Shown here in pieces: positions 18,462 through 22,163 of a DNA stretch of 22,163 nt. The DNA is taken from NCBI GenBank assembly GCA_026260175.1, contig JAKCWW010005269.1:3094-25256 (forward strand), written 5' to 3'. Numbering within the stretch: position 1 is the first letter of the stretch; the number at the start of each line of letters is the position of its first letter. A program made the translations under genes and the position numbers. Source of the stretch: Reticulitermes lucifugus. Its lineage: Eukaryota; Arthropoda; Insecta; Blattodea; Rhinotermitidae. The notes under the pieces were generated by a model. That model saw only the letters and a program-made list of their open reading frames with translations. It was not told where the DNA came from and searched no databases.

Positions 18462-20670
18462 ATTTCATGTCTTCTCTGCGTGGATAAGGGAAAAGTAAAT
18501 TTACCCTTGTGCCTAAGCAGTACGACATGAAGAATATTTGGGTGTGGAAATTAACTCAGCGCATTCTCCACCTCGAAAAAAACTAAGTGGGCTGTTAGCT
18601 TCGCTCTGCAGCCTGTTTACACATGGAGAAAACTCGATGCACTAAGTGACAAATTTGGTGGGCCTTACAACTGGTATGGTCGTCGCGACTAGAAAAAATG
18701 CAATTTAACCCATTATCCCCCCAGTGGTAAATTATATGTGCCACCTGCTGTGACATTAAGAAACTCTGTACTTTTCTACATAACGGATTTACTTGTTTCA
18801 TATGATTCTTACAAATGAACAGCGCCACTTTTCCTAAACGGTATGAATCGAATATTTCTAATGGACACAGACTGTGTTCTCTGTGGAGTATGAACCAACG
18901 TTTCATATACATAATTTAGATCAAACGGTTGATCTTTCTCCACCAGAAAATATTACATGTAGGAATGGGAGTATGAGTTTCCAGGTCTGTTTTATTTTAT
19001 CTTAGATAGGTGGTTTATTCTAAATTTCAGGAAATAGTAGAAGTGAATTAAGTGACAAATGGACAAAGAAAAGGCACAGTGAGTAGCGCTTCGTGTTCAG
19101 CAGAAAGGAATGTCATGTAGTACTGATTGATGACAACCATCGGTGACCCACTCTGCACATCACCAATTCAAACGATCGATATGGCAGATATAAAGGTCAC
19201 ACCCGAAAATAGGTACGTTTGTCTAATATAAATAATTCGGAGTGCATACTTATACATAGTTCGTTGTATACACTGAGGCTAACTCAGGGATGCACGTATC
19301 CCGGGTGAAAGGTCGCCCGGGCGCGTAATCTTTGTATATTGGCGCCTTATATTTTTGGGTCCTTCGTATGGAACATGCTTCGTGTCACAATTCTGGCGTC
19401 TAGAATTTCGAGGTGGCTCCTAAATATCTGAAAAATTTGCACACCTTTTATCTAACCAACTTAATGGAGCATAGTTCATCTGGTCAGAAAATTTCCCGCC
19501 TTTCTTGGAGTCCGACGTTTCATTACCGCCTTCACTAGAGCCCACCACTGGTACATGTCCTGAGTCAGACAAATCCAGCACACATCCTCCTATCCTTTTT
19601 CTTTAAAGCTTTAAGCTGCTAACTTCCCACCTGCGTCTTCGTTTCAGGTTTTCCAAATAAAATATTGCGACAATGATTCATTATCCCAACATTATGTCTC
19701 TACTGGCTCTGCCGGTAGTCTGTAATTAGCTTATTAGCCTACTCTTTGCAATGTCCCAGGCTGAATCCCAACTGTGACCGCTAATCATGGAAGAAGAAAT
19801 AATATATTTTACAGTAGGATGAAGCCGGCCGTAGAGTCGACGTGTGAAATGTCTGGTGCGTCAGTTATGTCTCCCACAAGGAACAATGTTCCAACATATC
19901 GTTGATATTACCAAAATCTCAGCGGTAACCATATGTATTATGCGACTTATTATTAAAAAGCTCTGCATTCTGTATGGTTATCAGAATAAACAGTCATTTG
20001 CCTTAAGAGATTAACTGTTGTTTCATTATTTTATCTGACCAATATCATTTGTCACGCTCTTCCAACGTACGTGTTGGCGGGTCACTCAGCGGCGACGATT
20101 TGTATGACAAGCGACAAGAGAGGAAGTGACAAACTCAACTTCTACTATTATAACCAAAATGTTACTGCTTACATCGATTATTCACAGTCACTCAAACTCG
20201 ATCATTATTCGATAAACACGTTCCTTTACTTCATTTAACAGTTGTTCGCAGTTGTTAGCCGTTAACCCCATCGCTGGCTATTAATCCCGTATTCCGTGTA
20301 AGTAATCGCTTTATTTTACCCCAGTTTTGATTAGTTACTGATGAAGTCGTGATCTGGTACTAGGCAATTCCTACATGTTCTCCATAAAGTCATAATATAA
20401 TCCACGAAATATAAACGTAACTAGACAGATACGCCAACGTGTGTGGGTGCCTGTCACCACGGCATGGTGTGTCTTCATTGCCGATAGAGAAGACAGCCTC
20501 CAGATACGGATGTTAGCTGCGAATAGTCGCTGACATTCGATAAGGAGTGATCTTACAGCTTGGGGGTTGGGCGAAGGGTTAAAATTTCCTCACGTTTAAA
20601 AATAAACATGTTATGGAATGCTACACATGGCATCGGTCTTGGTCATGGCCTTTTTAACGTTCTAATCAGT
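18462..20670. other. Unassigned non-coding stretch
   Basis: No coding similarity. A 105-codon minus-strand ORF (18595-18912) is not recognised and has no supporting context. Two cccggg hexamers lie close together at about 19299 and 19315. Confidence 0.4.
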
Positions 20671-20675
20671 GGAAA

Positions 20676-21200
20676 ATGGACATGAGACTTGGAACTTGGA
20701 ATGTGAGGAGATTCCATAGATCAGAGTTACCGAAGACAGTTGTAAGGGAATTAGCGAATTATAGGTTAGGTTTGGAGAGAGTACATGAGGTCAAATGGGA
20801 CAAAGATGGCACTGAACCAAGAGAGGATTACACTTTTCCCTACGAAAATGGAATGAAAGGGATCAATTAGGGGCAGGAATTTTTGTATTTACGTAAAAAC
20901 ATTATGAGAATCATAACGGCATTGCAAAGTTTATTAGAGGAAGGACGTCATACACTGTGTAGTGCTAAGAGGTCGCTCGTATAATATTAGTCTTATTATT
21001 CTGAATGCGCATGCCTTAACTGAGGATAAAAGTGAAGAGTTTCTGGGAGGAATTAAAACAGATGTTTGATCAGTTCCCTAAGTACCACATAAAAATTCCA
21101 TTTGGGAGATCTTAATTGAAAAGAGGGGCGGAAGACATTTTGAAAACGAAAATTGGGAACGGGAGTTTGCATTTTATGAATCACCAGGTATGATCAAACT
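20676..21200 (+). pseudogene. AP-endonuclease LINE remnant: endonuclease domain
   Basis: Begins with an ATG and reads MRLGTWNVRRF, then LGLERVHEVKWDK and YTFPYENG. This is the N-terminus of an AP-type (exonuclease-endonuclease-phosphatase fold) LINE endonuclease; the WN and the catalytic Glu (here in HEVKW, usually QEVRW) are visible. After the stop at 20868 the frame shifts, and later pieces follow: IRGRTSYTV near 20933, MFDQFPKYHIKIPFG near 21062-21106, and KIGNGSLH near 21150. The catalytic Asp/His end of the domain is absent through a large deletion that joins straight into the RT part at about 21207. The relatives are RTE-like, CFDP2-like LINEs; clade not certain. Confidence 0.75.
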
Positions 21201-21206
21201 AGAGCG

Positions 21207-21444
21207 GAATTGATGCAAGTAGGAGTTGGGGTAGCACGTTTTGAGATCCGTAATATTGTTAATTTCATACTCAATAAGGCAGAATTACCTAAACAGTAGA
21301 AGCAGTCAGTCATTGTACGTCTTTATGAGAAGGGCGGTAAAACAGACTGCTGTAACTACAGAGGCACATCACTCTTATGAAATACACACGAACTGTGCCC
21401 AACATCCTTGTGCCAAGGTCAACTCCATAGACAAAATTACTGGG
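21207..21444 (+). pseudogene. AP-endonuclease LINE remnant: start of reverse transcriptase
   Basis: In one frame: AELMQVGVGVARFEIRNIVN, then ILNKAELPKQ, a stop, KQSVIVRLYEKGGKTDCCNYRGTSLL (21300-21375, read in segments). This is the usual LINE RT entry block (…IVPIYKKGD..D..NYRGISLL). A shifted frame then gives SIDKITG at the edge of FB4. The decay indicates an old copy. Confidence 0.75.
21432..21444 (+). repeat. Target-site duplication of FB4, left copy
   Basis: caaaattactggg, identical to 21704-21716. In the LINE frame it encodes KITG. Confidence 0.9.
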
Positions 21445-21703
21445 TAAATTCTAAAAGGTTCTGACGATGGTATGTAACATTGAGAACTAATAGGTTTTTG
21501 GACTTTGTCCATCGTCCGGAAATCTAAAATAACTCGATAACACTACATTTCTGACGTTAGCTCTATCTAAGGGACCCAACAGAGTAGGTGTTTCCCTCCC
21601 CCTTCACCTGAGGATGGAAGCAGGTCCAGCTTCCGAAATGTACTGTTATCGAGTTACTTTAGATTTCCGGACGATGGGCAAAGTCCAAAAGCCCATTAAT
21701 TCT
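21445..21703 (-). mobile_element. Fold-back element FB4 (Penelope-like, non-autonomous)
   Basis: Arms of about 70 bp (21481-21551 and 21637-21703) are inverted repeats. A one-sided ~36-nt tail (21445-21480) lies at the left, and a perfect 13-bp target duplication flanks the whole. Boundaries are certified by the host LINE: the frame reads D-K-I-T-G up to the left duplication and K-I-T-G-D-H-R-F-G-F-R from the right one, so the 259-bp element plus one duplication copy is exactly the extra DNA. The arm sequence differs from FB1-FB3, so this is a distant subfamily with the same architecture. Confidence 0.85.
21608..21638 (+). ncRNA. Hammerhead-like core in FB4 right arm
   Basis: CTGAGGA (21608-21614), extra T, stem II GGAAGC...GCTTCC with six perfect pairs and a 7-nt loop, then GAAA (21635-21638). 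The expected short stem III and stem I are not convincing here, and the left-arm copy is badly diverged, so activity is doubtful although the shared core points to common descent. Confidence 0.45.
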
Positions 21704-21716
21704 CAAAATTACTGGG
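21704..21716 (+). repeat. Target-site duplication of FB4, right copy
   Basis: caaaattactggg, identical to the left copy; the LINE reading frame resumes here. Confidence 0.9.
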
Positions 21717-22100
21717 GACCATCGGTTTGGATTTCGGAGTGACAGGTCATCTGCTGATTGCATATACTTCATTCGTCAAACAGGCTACGTGGAAAAATAC
21801 GGAAATGCGTGGGGGTAATACATCAGCTATTTATATACTTCAAAAATTGTCCTTATTTAATGAAGAGGGAGTTTCATGTAACACACTCAGCGCTTTTCGT
21901 AAAAACACGAAACTAGTTAGGTCAATTAAAATGTGTTTAAATGAGACCTGTAGTAAAGTCCTGACAGGAAAATATTTTCTGATACATTTCCTATCCAAAA
22001 TGCCCTGAAACAGTAGGCATTAATGCAGTGGCTTTTAAACTTTGTTTTAGTGTACGCAATTGGGAAGGTCCAGGTAAATTAAAACGGACTAAAAGGGAAT
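21717..22100 (+). pseudogene. AP-endonuclease LINE remnant: reverse transcriptase middle
   Basis: Directly after FB4: DHRFGFRSDRSSADCIYFIRQ, a usual LINE RT block (DHQCGFR..RST.D.IF.IRQ). Then in shifting frames HQLFIYFK (motif A region, normally HQLFIDFKKAYD, with the catalytic Asp replaced by Tyr), KLVRSIKMCLNETCSKV near 21910-21957, and NALKQ, a stop, then ALMQWLLNFVLVYAIGKVQ (motif B region) near 22000-22073. Several stops and the lost Asp show it is dead. Reading breaks off at about 22098 where SINE sequence starts. Confidence 0.75.
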
Positions 22101-22163
22101 GATGTCTGTCTCTTGTGAGTGTTGTGTGTTGTCAGATAGAGGTCTCTGCGACGGGCTGGTCCC
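22098..22163 (+). mobile_element. SINE family A, second copy, lacking its tRNA head
   Basis: Matches 4407-4470 almost base for base (gatgtctgtctcttgtgagt through gtctctgcgacggg) but lacks the tRNA-Leu head, so it is 5' truncated. It interrupts the LINE RT and continues beyond the window, so its 3' end and duplication cannot be seen. Confidence 0.8.

Noticed and set aside
18595-18912. 105-codon minus-strand ORF as a host gene
   Set aside because: No recognisable domain, no neighbouring exon signals I can support, and a length reachable by chance in 22 kb.
1-22163. CRISPR array, bacterial operon or phage content
   Set aside because: No regularly spaced repeats, no compact coding and no ribosome-binding context; the content is typical of animal repeat DNA.

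Overview
The window looks like non-coding, repeat-rich chromosomal DNA from an animal, most likely an insect with a large genome. It is AT-rich and has no operons, no ribosome binding sites and no intact host gene. It is packed with tRNA-derived SINEs, decayed non-LTR retrotransposons, a mariner-type MITE and fold-back elements. The repeat signatures suggest an arthropod, possibly a polyneopteran insect; that is recollection of similar repeats, not a database result.

Layout. 1-55: 3' fragment of a dispersed repeat seen again at 11860. 55-1820: unassigned. 1820-2178: fold-back element FB1. 2750-2790: solitary hammerhead-like motif. 4042-4277: MITE with TA duplications. 4322-4600: tRNA-Leu-derived SINE (family A). 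4800-4925, 6170-6425, 7800-7990, 9375-9630 and 10500-10725: members of a second SINE family (B) with a conserved CACGACCGCTT-type core. 5455-5560 and 8768-8965: two more tRNA-like SINEs. 9862-10179: FB2. 11736-11914: LINE-like 3' end with a 36-codon ORF. 12406-16047: R4/Dong-like (restriction-like-endonuclease) LINE remnants separated by (TAA)n runs, with FB3 inserted at 14213-14964. 16440-17300: decayed repeat. 17300-20670: mostly unassigned. 20676-22100: decayed AP-endonuclease LINE with FB4 inserted in its reverse transcriptase at 21445-21703, then a headless SINE A copy running off the window end.

The most interesting signal is the set of four fold-back elements. Each has long inverted arms, a one-sided tail of about 29-36 nt and a 12-13 bp target-site duplication. 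Each also carries, inside the arms, a hammerhead-ribozyme-like motif (CTGANGA, stem-loop II, GAAA, short palindromic stem III, short stem I). Two insertions are confirmed by the LINE reading frames they interrupt. This architecture resembles Penelope-like elements with inverted pseudo-LTRs, but with no coding sequence, so I interpret them as non-autonomous Penelope-type or retrozyme-like elements.

The genes do not work together as a pathway. The window is a record of successive transposition: old LINEs, then fold-back elements and SINEs inserted into them.
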